Shown here one piece after another: positions 1 to 8,627 of a stretch of 34,738 nt of DNA. Every line of letters starts with the position of its first letter. The stretch's first letter is position 1. Source of the DNA: Rhodocyclaceae bacterium (GTDB taxonomy: Bacteria > Pseudomonadota > Gammaproteobacteria > Burkholderiales > Rhodocyclaceae); NCBI GenBank assembly GCA_016791105.1, contig JAEUNM010000074.1, positions 1 to 34,738 on the forward strand, in the 5' to 3' direction. Position numbers and translations under genes: made by a program. The notes beneath the pieces were generated by a model that had not been told where the DNA came from, ran no database searches, and was given only the letters and a program-made list of their open reading frames with translations.

Positions 1-2
1 AC

Positions 3-3000
3 GGCGCGAACTGGAGCGGCGGCAGCGCCCCGGTGGCGGGCCAGGATGCGAGCATAGCGCGCGCCGGCGCGGATCCGGTTGTCACCATTTCGAGTAGCGC
101 TGCGGCGCGGAACCTGACGCTCAGCGAAAGCATCCACCTCAGCGGAAGCGGAGCCCTAAGCCTGGGTGGCGGTTTGAACGCCGCGCAGAGCCCGAGTGGC
201 AGCGTGCAACTGGACGCAGGCACCGGGCTGACGATTACTGGCATGGCGAATCTGATGAACCTGCGCCTGGGCGGCGGCAATGCCCAGTTCAATGGCGGTT
301 TCACAAGCAACGGCGTGGTGAGCCAGAGCAGCGGCACACTGGGCATTATCGGCGCGGCCGGCCTGAGCCAACTAAATCAGAGCGGCGGTGGTTTCACGCA
401 AACAGGAGGAAGGTTTTCCGCCACAACCGCGGACCTGTCTGGCGGCACCGCGACCATAGGCGGAGACACCACGGTCGCCAGCTTGACGATAGGTGGTACG
501 TCGACAACGCGCTTTGGCGGCACACTTACGAGCGGGGGGGCGGTCAGCGTAAGCGCAGGCGCGCTGGATGTGAGCGGCACGGCGACACTGGCCGACCTGA
601 ACGTGAGCGGTGGCACGGCACAGCTAAATGGTGGCCTGAACGCGACCGGAACGACGCAGCAAAGCGGCGGCACGCTGGACATTACCGGTGCGACCAGCCT
701 GAATTTCCTCGCCCAGACCGGAGGCGGCTTCACGCAATCCCAGGGCGTGTTCCGTGCGACGAGCGCGGACTTGTCGGGCGGAACGACGACGATAGGCGGC
801 GACGCCACGATTGGCAGCGTGGCGCTAGGCGGTACCTCGACCGCGAGCTTTGGCGGCACGCTTACCAGCGGCAATACGGTGACGGTAAGCGCGGGTGCGC
901 TGGACGTGAGAGGCGCTGCCAGCTTGGCAGGCCTGAGCGTGAGTGGCGGCACTGCGCAACTAAATGGTGGCTTGACGGCGACGGGTGCGACTCAGCAAAG
1001 CGGCGGCGTGCTGGACATTACCGGTGCGACCAGCCTGAATCAGCTCACTCAAACGAGCGGCGACTTCGCGCAAGCCGGTGGGCCGTTCGCGGCGACTGCC
1101 GCCAGCCTCACGGGCGGCACCACGTCAATAGACGGCGACGCCACGCTTACCAACCTGAGCGTAGGCGGCACATCGGCAACGACCTTGGGCGGCGCCCTGA
1201 CCAGCGGTGGTTCGGTCAGTGTCGGCTCTGGCAGCCTCACCGTGAGTAACTTGGCCGGTTTGGCGGACCTGAACGTGAGCGGCGGCGCTGTGCAACTAAA
1301 TGGCGGCCTGAGCGCAACGGGCGCGACGCAGCAAAGCGGCGGCACGCTGGGTATCACCGGTGCGGCCAGTCTGCACCTGCTTACTCAAACGGGTGGCGGC
1401 TTTACGCAAATCGGCGCGCCGTTTGCGGCCACCACCGCGACCCTCACGGGCGGCACGACGGCAATAGGCGGTGATGCCACGATTGCCAATTTGAGCATAG
1501 GCGGTGCATCCGACGCGACCTTTGGCGGCACACTGGCCAGCGCCGACTCGGTAATTGGCGCCGGCGGCAGGCTGGATGTGAGTGGCTTGGCGAATCTGGA
1601 CAACCTGACCCTGAGCGGCGGCAGTGCACAACTGAATGGCGGCCTGAGCAGCAGCGGCACAACGAATATTCGCGCCGGAACGCTAGCCCTCGAAGGCGCG
1701 TCAGCACTCGGCAGTTTGCTGCAATCCGGCGGAAATATAAGTCACGGCGGCGGCGATATTGCGATCGGCCAGGCGGTCTTGGAAGGTGGCGCCCTGTCGC
1801 TGGACGGCGTGTCAGCCATTGAAAATCTGACGCTGAGCGGCGCGCGCTTGGCTGGCGCGGGCGCGCTGTCCATTGGCAGCCTGGACTGGACGGCCGGAGA
1901 GATGTCCGGCAGCAGTGCGCGCAATGTGCGTGGCGCGGCGACCCTGGACGGTCCTGGCCTGCTGCTCGCGGGCGGCACGCTGTCCCTGGCCGGGAATGGC
2001 AGCCTTTCCAGCGGCAGCCTGCTTACCCTGCAAAACGACGCGGGCCTGTCTGTACCGGCCGGCGCGAGCTTCAGCTTGGGCGACGCCATCATTACCGGCT
2101 CGGGTTTCATGGACGTCGCGGGCACGCTGCAGAAAAACCTGGGCAGTGGCGCCGCCCGCATTGACATATTGCTGGATAACGCCGGCACGGTGCGTAGCGA
2201 TTCCGGCGCGCTGGCACTATTGGGCGGTGGTGGCGGTAGCGGGCGTTTCCTCATGGGGGGTGCCGCCGATCTGGTGCTGGGTGGAAGCCGCCTGCTGCAG
2301 TCTTATGCTCAGTTGGGCGGCGACGGAAGTTTGCTGTTCGCTTCAGGCAGCCAAATTCGCATCGACGAGGCAGTCGAAGTGATCGGCACGCGCGTGGACA
2401 TCCCGTTTGCGATCGGCCGTTTCGCCGGCCTGGAGGTAGCGCTGGCGCCGGCGTCCGGCACGCTCACGGTCAATGGGAATAGTGGCTTCACTTATGAGGT
2501 GGCGGCCGGGTTTGCCGGCAGCGATGCGGCGGGTGCGCGCCTGCTGGATCGCAACGGTAATTCGGCCGTGGTCGATTTCCATTTCACCGTGCGTTTGTCG
2601 CAGACGGGCGGACAAGGCGTTCCGGGGGACTCCGATCTGATTGCCGCCACCCAGCGCGGCTTGCTGGGCGGCGGTTCAAGCGCGGGCGGCGGGGCGGCGG
2701 GCGGCTTGCAACTTGCGTCCTTGTCCTCCGGTGAAAGTCTCGCCGACATCGTGACGGCAGCCGGGCCGGAAGAAAACGCCCAGCGCGCGGAAATTTATCT
2801 TGAGTTCGTGCAAGGCAGTGTTTATGCGCGCTCGGGCAATGGCTCGGTGCGCCTCGTAGCGGTAGGGTCGGCGCTGCGGCCGGGCGAAACGCTTGGTACG
2901 ACAGAGCGCAGCGCGGGCCGGGTGGATTTTTCCGACGGCACGGTCATCAGCCTCGCGGCGCAGAGCGAATTGCGCATCGATGCATTTTCCTACAGCGAAA

Positions 3001-3407
3001 CCGAGCCGCAGCGCGATCGCGCTGCGTTCAACCTGCTGGCGGGCGGGGCGCGCGTGCAGACCGGGCTTGCAGCCGTGCGCCGGCCCGGGGCGTTTTCGTT
3101 CGAAGCCGGAGACGCGCAACTGAGCGCGGGTAGAGCAAGCTTTGGTGTGATCAACTGCAGCGGTGTCTGGACCGACCTAACTCCGTGCCCTGCTGCCGTG
3201 TCGGCGTATGGCGTGGCGCGCGCCAGCTTGTTCGAAGTGGATGGCGGCAGCGTGCAAATCGGTCGCCCCGGTAATGTACGCCAATTCGGCAAGGACAGCG
3301 GCGCTGTCGTGGTGCCCGGGCTGCCGGGCGCGCAGGATTGGCGCGATGTCGCAGGCCTGCGCAGCGTGTTGCCGGGCTTGGCGCCGCTGCCGGGTGCGCT
3401 GCAATAA
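3..3407 (+). CDS. Large repetitive beta-helix surface protein with C-terminal FecR-like domain (5' end missing)
   Basis: The frame is open through the left edge, so the N-terminus and any secretion signal lie outside the window. The first visible residues (NWSGGSAPVAGQ) resemble the repeats that open haemagglutinin/adhesin beta-helix proteins. Most of the visible protein is Gly/Ser/Thr-rich, with short strands such as LNGGL-ATG and QQSGG recurring exactly every 112 residues (five copies, about 195-1850). A region with looser repeats follows, then a FecR-like domain over roughly the last 230 residues. That domain has the usual G-S-V-Y, L-R-P-G-E-T-L-G-T, F-S-D-G-T-V-I-S-L and S-E-L-R-I pattern, and two cysteines (NC...PCP). 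FecR domains of this kind occur in periplasmic or surface proteins. A secreted adhesin or matrix protein is inferred; the ligand is unknown. It ends with TAA and converges on the S24 regulator. Confidence 0.8.
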   Translation, partial: GANWSGGSAPVAGQDASIARAGADPVVTISSSAAARNLTLSESIHLSGSGALSLGGGLNAAQSPSGSVQLDAGTGLTITGMANLMNLRLGGGNAQFNGGFTSNGVVSQSSGTLGIIGAAGLSQLNQSGGGFTQTGGRFSATTADLSGGTATIGGDTTVASLTIGGTSTTRFGGTLTSGGAVSVSAGALDVSGTATLADLNVSGGTAQLNGGLNATGTTQQSGGTLDITGATSLNFLAQTGGGFTQSQGVFRATSADLSGGTTTIGGDATIGSVALGGTSTASFGGTLTSGNTVTVSAGALDVRGAASLAGLSVSGGTAQLNGGLTATGATQQSGGVLDITGATSLNQLTQTSGDFAQAGGPFAATAASLTGGTTSIDGDATLTNLSVGGTSATTLGGALTSGGSVSVGSGSLTVSNLAGLADLNVSGGAVQLNGGLSATGATQQSGGTLGITGAASLHLLTQTGGGFTQIGAPFAATTATLTGGTTAIGGDATIANLSIGGASDATFGGTLASADSVIGAGGRLDVSGLANLDNLTLSGGSAQLNGGLSSSGTTNIRAGTLALEGASALGSLLQSGGNISHGGGDIAIGQAVLEGGALSLDGVSAIENLTLSGARLAGAGALSIGSLDWTAGEMSGSSARNVRGAATLDGPGLLLAGGTLSLAGNGSLSSGSLLTLQNDAGLSVPAGASFSLGDAIITGSGFMDVAGTLQKNLGSGAARIDILLDNAGTVRSDSGALALLGGGGGSGRFLMGGAADLVLGGSRLLQSYAQLGGDGSLLFASGSQIRIDEAVEVIGTRVDIPFAIGRFAGLEVALAPASGTLTVNGNSGFTYEVAAGFAGSDAAGARLLDRNGNSAVVDFHFTVRLSQTGGQGVPGDSDLIAATQRGLLGGGSSAGGGAAGGLQLASLSSGESLADIVTAAGPEENAQRAEIYLEFVQGSVYARSGNGSVRLVAVGSALRPGETLGTTERSAGRVDFSDGTVISLAAQSELRIDAFSYSETEPQRDRAAFNLLAGGARVQTGLAAVRRPGAFSFEAGDAQLSAGRASFGVINCSGVWTDLTPCPAAVSAYGVARASLFEVDGGSVQIGRPGNVRQFGKDSGAVVVPGLPGAQDWRDVAGLRSVLPGLAPLPGALQ
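195..1850 (+). repeat. In-frame 336-bp tandem repeat (112 aa), five copies
   Basis: The motif encoding Q-L/F-N-G-G starts at 285, 621, 957, 1293 and 1629, so the period is exactly 336 bp each time. The copies diverge at many third positions but keep register without a single indel. The outer limits are approximate because the first and last units are more diverged. This is a repeated beta-helix module inside the large surface-protein gene. Confidence 0.9.
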
Positions 3408-3472
3408 GTGCTTCGGCTGCACTGCGGTGCGGCCTGCGGTACGGTTGATACAAAACGCGCAGTAGCGCGCGT

Positions 3473-4213
3473 TCAGGCGCAGCGCCCGGCGCGCCACAGC
3501 ACGCGGCCGACGAACTGCAAACCGCCGCTGTCCCAGTCATCCGCCAGATCGATAGGGGAATAGGCGGGGTTGTCGCTTTGCAGGCGCACCCGCTTTTCCG
3601 GCAGCGTCTGCACGCGCTTGACCAGCAGGCGGCCATCCAGCAACAGCACGCACACCCCTTCCTGGCCGAGCGGGCGCGCCGAGGTGTCGAGCAGTAATAG
3701 ATCACCGTCGCCGAATGTGGGCGCCATCGCGTCGCCGCGCATTACCAGAACAACCACGCGATCGGGCGCCGCGTTGCTGTGGGACACCAGCCAGCCGGCA
3801 GGATAAGTGAAGTCGCCGACATGATTGGCCGCGTCATTCCAGCGCAGCGCGGGCTGGCGTGCGGGGTCGTAACAAGGCAGTCCGTGGCGCGCGGCGCTGC
3901 CCAGGCTGCGCCCGTCGTCAGGCGCCGGTTCGCCGATGTGCGGGCGAATTTCTTCGTGCGCCGCGAGCGGATAGGGCGTGCTGGCAAAATGTTTCGGGCT
4001 ACTGTCGTCGGCCAGCCAATCCAGGCTCACGCCGCAGGCGCGGGCAATTTTCAGTGCCCAGCTCATGCCCGGCACGCCGCCCGCAAGATACTGTCGCATC
4101 AGACTTTCGCCTATGCCACAGCGGCGTGCGAAAGCCGCCACCGACTGGTCGCCTTTCAATTCCCGCAAACGCGCCGTCAAGCCTGGCAAGCCGCCCGAGG
4201 TGGTGTTGTTCAT
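3473..4213 (-). CDS. HTH transcriptional regulator with S24/LexA-like domain, catalytic Ser replaced by Ala
   Basis: This 246-residue protein has an N-terminal Cro/CI-type helix-turn-helix (about 12-70: SVAAFARRCGIGESLMRQYL) and a C-terminal S24 peptidase fold (about 135-235), the plan of phage repressors and LexA-like regulators. The catalytic motif normally reads G-D-S-M; here it is G-D-A-M with Ala162 (codon GCG at 3728-3730). The partner lysine (K199 in LLVKRV) is kept. By family knowledge, loss of the serine abolishes self-cleavage, so this is probably a non-cleavable repressor or one that answers to another signal. I chose the ATG at 4213; an in-frame TTG at 4264 would add 17 residues that do not resemble the family. 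Its targets cannot be told from the window. It converges on the surface-protein gene. Confidence 0.85.
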   Translation of the reverse strand: MNNTTSGGLPGLTARLRELKGDQSVAAFARRCGIGESLMRQYLAGGVPGMSWALKIARACGVSLDWLADDSSPKHFASTPYPLAAHEEIRPHIGEPAPDDGRSLGSAARHGLPCYDPARQPALRWNDAANHVGDFTYPAGWLVSHSNAAPDRVVVLVMRGDAMAPTFGDGDLLLLDTSARPLGQEGVCVLLLDGRLLVKRVQTLPEKRVRLQSDNPAYSPIDLADDWDSGGLQFVGRVLWRAGRCA

Positions 4214-4282
4214 GACCGGCTGACTGCCGCAGGTGCCATTCTGCCGGCAAAATTTGCGGCACAAAAATGTTGACCGGCAGGG

Positions 4283-4310
4283 AATGTATGTGCTTTAATT
4301 CGCATGTAAA
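4283..4310 (-). promoter_or_regulatory. Candidate sigma-70 promoter of the S24 regulator
   Basis: On the minus strand TTTACA (4310-4305) and TACATT (4288-4283) are separated by 16 bp, about 70 bp upstream of the regulator ATG. The boxes match consensus at 5/6 and 4/6. The area 4265-4370 is distinctly AT-richer than its surroundings. The rest of the 4214-4507 gap holds no gene I can support. Confidence 0.4.
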
Positions 4311-4507
4311 TTTTGTTTTAGGTTTGTTTCTGCGAGAAAACCTTGCTTTTGTGTGGCATATAAATGCTTGATCAGCACGTCGAGGCCAGCGCGTATCCGC
4401 ATGAATGCGCGAATTGTGCCCTTCCTTCCCCGCACTGGCTGCGCCGCCTTTGTACGCCTGGTCCAAACGCCCAAAGGCGGGCGCAAACGCGTCGCATGGC
4501 GTGTGCC

Positions 4508-5431
4508 TCAGCAGCTTCCGCCATCCGCCATCAAGGCATACAGGCCGCGTTCCAGCGGCACGAATTCGCAACAACGCAGGTCGCTCACCAGCCGCGTATT
4601 GTCGGCAGCGGAATACCGAATGTCGCCATCGCGGGGCGGTCCGTGTTCCACCTGCGGAGGCTTGGCCGTGGTGGTGGCAAGGGCGCCAACGAGGTCCAGC
4701 AAGGTTACGCTGCGCCCGGTTGCAATATTTACAACGCCCGGTGTGTCGCACTGCAGAGCTGCGACATTGGCGCGCGCCACATCGCCCACAAAAATGAAGT
4801 CGCGCGTTTGCTGGCCGTCGCCATTGATCGTAATCGGCGCACCGGCGCGCAGGCGCTGCGCAAAAATGCTGATCACGCCGGAATACGGCGAATGCGGGTC
4901 CTGGCGCGGTCCATATACATTGAAATAGCGCAGCCCGCAGTTCGATTGGCCGTAAAGGTCCCGATACAGTTCCGCGTACTGGTCGTTGATCAACTTTTCC
5001 AGGCCGTAGGGCGACAAGGGCGCGGTCGGTGCGGCTTCATCGAGCGGCAGGCGGCGCGGGGCGCCGTACACCGCCGCGCTCGATGCATACACGAGGCGTT
5101 GTACGCCTGCTTTACGGCTGGCTTCCAGCACGTTAAGAAAGCCCGCCACATTTACCGATGCCGAATTGAGCGGCTGCGAAACCGAGGCCGCAACCGATAC
5201 CTGGGCCGCCAGATGCAGCACGTGCGTGATGCCGCCCGTACAGCGCTCTACCGTCGCCAGGTCGCGTATGTCGCCCGCTACGATTTCCAGTTGGGGCGAT
5301 TCGGCGGGCAAATTGTCGCGTTTTCCGCTCGAAAAATTGTCCAGCACGCGTACCCGTGCGCCGGTGCCAATCAATGCATCCACGCTGTGGGAACCGATAA
5401 AACCGGCCCCGCCTGTTACCAGAACATGCAT
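4508..5431 (-). CDS. NAD-dependent epimerase/dehydratase (UDP-glucose 4-epimerase-like)
   Basis: This 307-residue extended short-chain dehydrogenase starts with the Rossmann motif VTGGAGFIGSH (about 4-15). It carries the D-I-R-D loop near 60 and the catalytic set: Ser in YASSAAVYG and Tyr-x3-Lys in PYGLEK. The later R-Y-F-N-V-Y-G-P-R motif is typical of sugar-nucleotide epimerases. The likely reaction is C4 epimerisation of a UDP-hexose (or UDP-HexNAc) in the cytoplasm, feeding polysaccharide synthesis; the exact substrate is not readable. The ATG at 5431 is preceded by GGGAGG at 8-9 nt spacing, which decides the start. The length is slightly short for GalE (about 340) and fits WbpP/GalE-like members. 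It stands alone on the minus strand. Confidence 0.88.
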   Translation of the reverse strand: MHVLVTGGAGFIGSHSVDALIGTGARVRVLDNFSSGKRDNLPAESPQLEIVAGDIRDLATVERCTGGITHVLHLAAQVSVAASVSQPLNSASVNVAGFLNVLEASRKAGVQRLVYASSAAVYGAPRRLPLDEAAPTAPLSPYGLEKLINDQYAELYRDLYGQSNCGLRYFNVYGPRQDPHSPYSGVISIFAQRLRAGAPITINGDGQQTRDFIFVGDVARANVAALQCDTPGVVNIATGRSVTLLDLVGALATTTAKPPQVEHGPPRDGDIRYSAADNTRLVSDLRCCEFVPLERGLYALMADGGSC

Positions 5432-5453
5432 AAGGTTCAACCTCCCGCGGCCG

Positions 5454-5483
5454 AGTATAGGGAGTGAATGCAATCCGACCCAA
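5454..5483 (-). promoter_or_regulatory. Candidate promoter of the epimerase gene
   Basis: On the minus strand a good -10 box TATACT (5459-5454) lies 18 bp after a weak -35 TTGGGT (5483-5478). This is followed closely by the Shine-Dalgarno GGGAGG and the ATG at 5431, giving a short leader. Confidence 0.4.
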
Positions 5484-5755
5484 GGAACATTGCCCGCAAT
5501 CTTCCAAAAAGGAGCTGGTTCGCCACGCACCTGTCGGCACATGCAAATTGCCCTGGGTTCGGGAAACTTCAGGCCCGGGCGGCATGAACTCGCCGGGGGA
5601 AGCGCTGGAATGGCAATTCGGCATGTCGCGCGTGCCGTCGGGGCTGGCAGCGTAAGTGTACATTGCCTTGCGCGGCGTGCGTGGCCGCATTTGCGCCGCT
5701 GCGGAGCTACATGTGTGTCGCAACTGCGGTCGCGGGCGGGCGTGCGCGCTGGTGC

Positions 5756-5931
5756 CCCCTGGCGCAGTCACTTCTTCGGCGCGACACGGTCACTTTCGCG
5801 GCAAGGTGCGCTTGCTCTTGCGGTATGGCGCGGGCACTTTCGCGGTATGGCGCGGGCACTTTCGCGGTATGGCGCAGCCGCGATCGCGCTATGGCGCAGC
5901 CGCGATCGCGGCGCGAGACGGCCCCTTTCGC
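5756..5931. repeat. 22-bp tandem repeat array in a 0.9-kb gene-free stretch
   Basis: Four close copies of a 22-bp unit start at 5822, 5844, 5866 and 5888. Each has the core TATGGCGC; the first two continue with GGGCACTTTCGC and the last two with AGCCGCGATCGC. Degenerate units in the same 22-bp register precede (about 5756, 5778, 5800) and follow (5910). A stray TATGGCGC core lies near 6056. As 22 is not a multiple of 3 and no frame looks coding, the array is probably non-coding. The whole interval 5432-6339 contains no gene I can support apart from the promoter boxes at its left end. Confidence 0.8.
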
Positions 5932-6339
5932 CGTGCGGCTAGACCGCACGCGCGGCCGGCAGGAAACCGGTCGCGGCGCCGCGCGTGTTTTCGGCCGCGC
6001 GCGAGCGCAAGAACCAGGGTTGCCAACGTCCAAATCTGGCGCTCGCCCCGCCGCGGTATGGCGCAAGGGGCCGCAAAACCGCCTGCAAGCACCCCGATCA
6101 AGCCTGATTCGGGAGAAATAGTTCCTATATTCGGCCAATTCAACGTATCGCATCCCGCCGGCAAGGCCGAAAATAGCGTCGCGCGATCTGGCAAGCGAGC
6201 CGGGAACGTGGCAGAGGCTATCAAGGTTTTCACCCCGCATCCGTCAACGAGCATGTTGCGCGCGGGGCGGCACTGTTTCCATTTTCAGCTTCTGCGTCGG
6301 ACGCGGCGCGAATTCTCAAATTGTTACAGGGACCCGGCT

Positions 6340-6894
6340 ATGGGCAGGTTGAGCAGAAACGAAGACTTGGATGACGCGTATGCGGGTTGCGCCGAGCACT
6401 ACCTCATGTGTTCGCTGGCGGGCCAAATGTACGCACTGCCGGTGCTCGCGGTCGATGACATCCTGCAGCACGTCGGCGTGATCCGCGTACCGCTGGTGCC
6501 GGATTTCGTGCGCGGTGTACTCGATTTCGGCGACGGCAGCATGCCCGTCATCGACCTCTCCGCGCGCCTGGGCGGCGCCCCGTGCCCGAGCGGGGATGGC
6601 TGCATCGTGGTGGTGCTGGTACCGGCCGACGACCGCCCGCAGCCGATAGGTCTGGTGGTCGAATCGGTTGCCGACTTGCGCGAAATCAATTCGCTTACAC
6701 TCGAATCGACGGTCAAAATGTCCGGCACTGCGCAGCGTACTCCGCCGGCGGCGGAATTCATTACCGGTCTGGCCCAGGCCGAAGGCCGCACGATTATCGT
6801 GCTGGATACCGACCGCCTGCTCGACGTCGAAAATATCGCCATCTTTTCCGACATTTTCGAGGAAACCGACCCCTATTACGGCATCCTGCACTAA
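6340..6894 (+). CDS. cheW: CheW-like chemotaxis coupling protein
   Basis: The 184-residue product is one CheW domain (about 22-175). The pattern is YLMCSLAGQMYALPV, then V-D-D-I-L, then I-R-V-P-L-V-P-D-F-V-R-G-V-L-D-F-G, then MPVIDL, and a C-terminal I-I-V-L-D-T-D-R-L-L. CheW proteins couple receptor arrays to a CheA kinase at the inner membrane; members of this family also serve type IV pilus or c-di-GMP signalling systems. No cheA, receptor or cheY lies nearby, so it is an orphan here. AGGG at 6328-6331 sits 8 nt before the ATG and sets the start; upstream in-frame extension runs through unconserved sequence. The domain is certain; the pathway is open. Confidence 0.88.
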   Translation: MGRLSRNEDLDDAYAGCAEHYLMCSLAGQMYALPVLAVDDILQHVGVIRVPLVPDFVRGVLDFGDGSMPVIDLSARLGGAPCPSGDGCIVVVLVPADDRPQPIGLVVESVADLREINSLTLESTVKMSGTAQRTPPAAEFITGLAQAEGRTIIVLDTDRLLDVENIAIFSDIFEETDPYYGILH

Positions 6895-6978
6895 GCCCGC
6901 ACGGCCGCCGCAGCGGGTTCGAGGCAGCACGCCGCGCGGCCGGCGCCTGCAAGGCGCGGCAGTTTCCCCGCCAAAACA

Positions 6979-7023
6979 CCCCAGTTCATCCCAGTTTCTC
7001 CCCAATTTCCCCCATTTGTCCCC
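6979..7023 (-). other. Phased C-tract run; G-quadruplex motif on the minus strand
   Basis: Five C-tracts of 3-5 bases (6979-6982, 6990-6992, 7000-7003, 7009-7013, 7020-7023) are separated by loops of 7, 7, 5 and 6 bases. On the minus strand this satisfies the usual G3+N1-7 quadruplex pattern. The tract starts are spaced about 10 bp, close to one helical turn. The run lies 90 bp upstream of the ilvA start, on its template strand. Confidence 0.55.
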
Positions 7024-7112
7024 GATTGCGCTGCCGGTGCTTGCCGCCGCAGCCTCTGCCCTGCTAGGCTTGCCGGTTTTTCGCCGTGCCGCGCTGGCGG
7101 CCGGGAGATCGC

Positions 7113-8627
7113 ATGAACAAGCCGGATTACCTGGAACGCATACTGAATGCCCACGTCTATGACGTGGCGGACGAAACCCCGCTGGAACTGGCGCCGGCAT
7201 TGTCGTCGCGCGTGCACAACCACATCCTGCTCAAGCGCGAAGATTTGCAGCCGGTGTTTTCATTCAAGCTGCGCGGCGCATACAACAAGATCGTCAAACT
7301 GTCATCGCAGGCGCAAAAGCATGGCGTGATCGCCGCCAGCGCCGGCAATCACGCCCAGGGCGTGGCGTTGGCGGCGCAAAGGCTGGGCTGCCGGGCGGTG
7401 ATCGTGATGCCGACCACCACGCCGCAAATCAAGATCGACGCCGTCGCCGCGCGCGGCGCCGATGTGGTGCTGCACGGCGAAGCGTATGACGAAGCCTATG
7501 CCCATGCGCGCGAACTCGAAAAAGCCCAGCACCTGACTTTCGTCCACCCGTTCGACGACCCGGAAGTGATCGCCGGCCAGGGCACCATAGGCATGGAAAT
7601 CCTGCGCCAGCATCCCAAGCCGCTGCACGCCGTATTTTGCTGCGTGGGCGGCGGCGGACTTATCTCGGGCGTGGCGGCGTTCATCAAGCGCGTGCGGCCG
7701 GACGTCAAGATCATAGGCGTGGAAGCGGCCGATGCCGACGCCATGACGCAAAGCCTGGCCGCCGGCAAGCGCGTGAAGCTCGATCAGGTCGGGCTGTTTG
7801 CGGATGGCGCGGCGGTCAAACTGGTGGGCGAAGAAACATTCCGGCTCTGCCAGACCTATGTCGACGAAATGGTGGTGGTAAGCAATGACGCCATCTGCGC
7901 CGCCATCAAGGACGTGTACGAAGACACCCGCTCCATTCTGGAGCCGGCCGGCGCGCTGGGCGTAGCCGGGGCCAAGGCCTATATCGAAAAGCATCACCTG
8001 CGCGACAAAACCCTGGTGGCCGTGGCGAGCGGTGCAAACATGAACTTCGACCGCCTGCGCTTCGTGGCCGAACGCGCCGAAGTCGGCGAAAAGCGCGAAG
8101 CCGTGCTGGCGGTTACGCTGCCGGAAAAGCCCGGCGCCTATAAAAAATTCGTGGCGCTGATCGGCAACCGCAACATTACGGAATTCAATTACCGCTACAA
8201 AAACAATTCCGAAGCCCATGTATTCGTCGGCGTGCAGGTCGCCAACCGCGGCGAATCGCTGCGCCTGATCGAAGTGCTGCAGCGGCACGATTATCCGACG
8301 CTGGATTTGACCGACGACGAATTAGGCAAGCTGCACGTGCGCCACATGGTCGGAGGCCACGCCCCGCAGGCCGAAAACGAAATCGTCTACCGCTTCGAAT
8401 TCCCGGAGCGGCCCGGCGCGCTGATGAAATTTCTGAACGCGATGAGCCACAACTGGAACATCTCCTTGTTCCACTACCGCAACCACGGCGCCGATACCGG
8501 GCGCGTGCTGGTGGGCATGCAGGTGCCGCCGCAGGACAAGGGGGCGTTGCAGAACTTCCTCGACAAAGTGGGCTACCGCTACGTCGAAGAAACTCAAAAC
8601 CCGGCCTACAAACTGTTTTTGGGCTGA
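7113..8627 (+). CDS. ilvA: Threonine ammonia-lyase, biosynthetic (IlvA)
   Basis: This is a 504-residue PLP enzyme that deaminates L-threonine to 2-oxobutanoate, the first committed step of isoleucine synthesis in the cytoplasm. The PLP lysine is K52 in FSFKLRGAYNK. SAGNHAQGV (76-84) and the glycine-rich phosphate loop GGGGLISG (179-186) follow. Two C-terminal ACT-like regulatory domains start near 325 and 420 (EKPGAYKKF and ERPGALMKF). They mark the long, isoleucine-sensitive biosynthetic form, and the length matches E. coli IlvA (514). GGGAG six nt before the ATG decides the start. The gene overlaps the convergent ceramidase-like gene by 22 bp. The C-tract run upstream may affect its expression. 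Confidence 0.96.
   Translation: MNKPDYLERILNAHVYDVADETPLELAPALSSRVHNHILLKREDLQPVFSFKLRGAYNKIVKLSSQAQKHGVIAASAGNHAQGVALAAQRLGCRAVIVMPTTTPQIKIDAVAARGADVVLHGEAYDEAYAHARELEKAQHLTFVHPFDDPEVIAGQGTIGMEILRQHPKPLHAVFCCVGGGGLISGVAAFIKRVRPDVKIIGVEAADADAMTQSLAAGKRVKLDQVGLFADGAAVKLVGEETFRLCQTYVDEMVVVSNDAICAAIKDVYEDTRSILEPAGALGVAGAKAYIEKHHLRDKTLVAVASGANMNFDRLRFVAERAEVGEKREAVLAVTLPEKPGAYKKFVALIGNRNITEFNYRYKNNSEAHVFVGVQVANRGESLRLIEVLQRHDYPTLDLTDDELGKLHVRHMVGGHAPQAENEIVYRFEFPERPGALMKFLNAMSHNWNISLFHYRNHGADTGRVLVGMQVPPQDKGALQNFLDKVGYRYVEETQNPAYKLFLG

Noticed and set aside
377..2254. Several Pro/Val-rich minus-strand frames within the surface-protein gene
   Set aside because: They recur with the same 336-bp period as the sense repeats, so they are shadows.
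3473..4213. Prophage remnant suggested by the repressor-like regulator
   Set aside because: No integrase, structural phage gene or attachment-site repeat is seen nearby; the neighbours are ordinary chromosomal genes.
4295..4486. 63-codon minus-strand frame before the S24 regulator
   Set aside because: It overlaps the AT-rich promoter region, has no ribosome site and no family resemblance.
4364..5467. 367-codon plus-strand open frame
   Set aside because: It is antisense to the epimerase, which has a strong ribosome site and catalytic motifs. The plus-strand translation matches nothing.
5656..6339. N-terminal extension of CheW by about 230 codons
   Set aside because: The extension runs through the 22-bp array and is Arg-rich. 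The CheW domain and a ribosome site begin at 6340.
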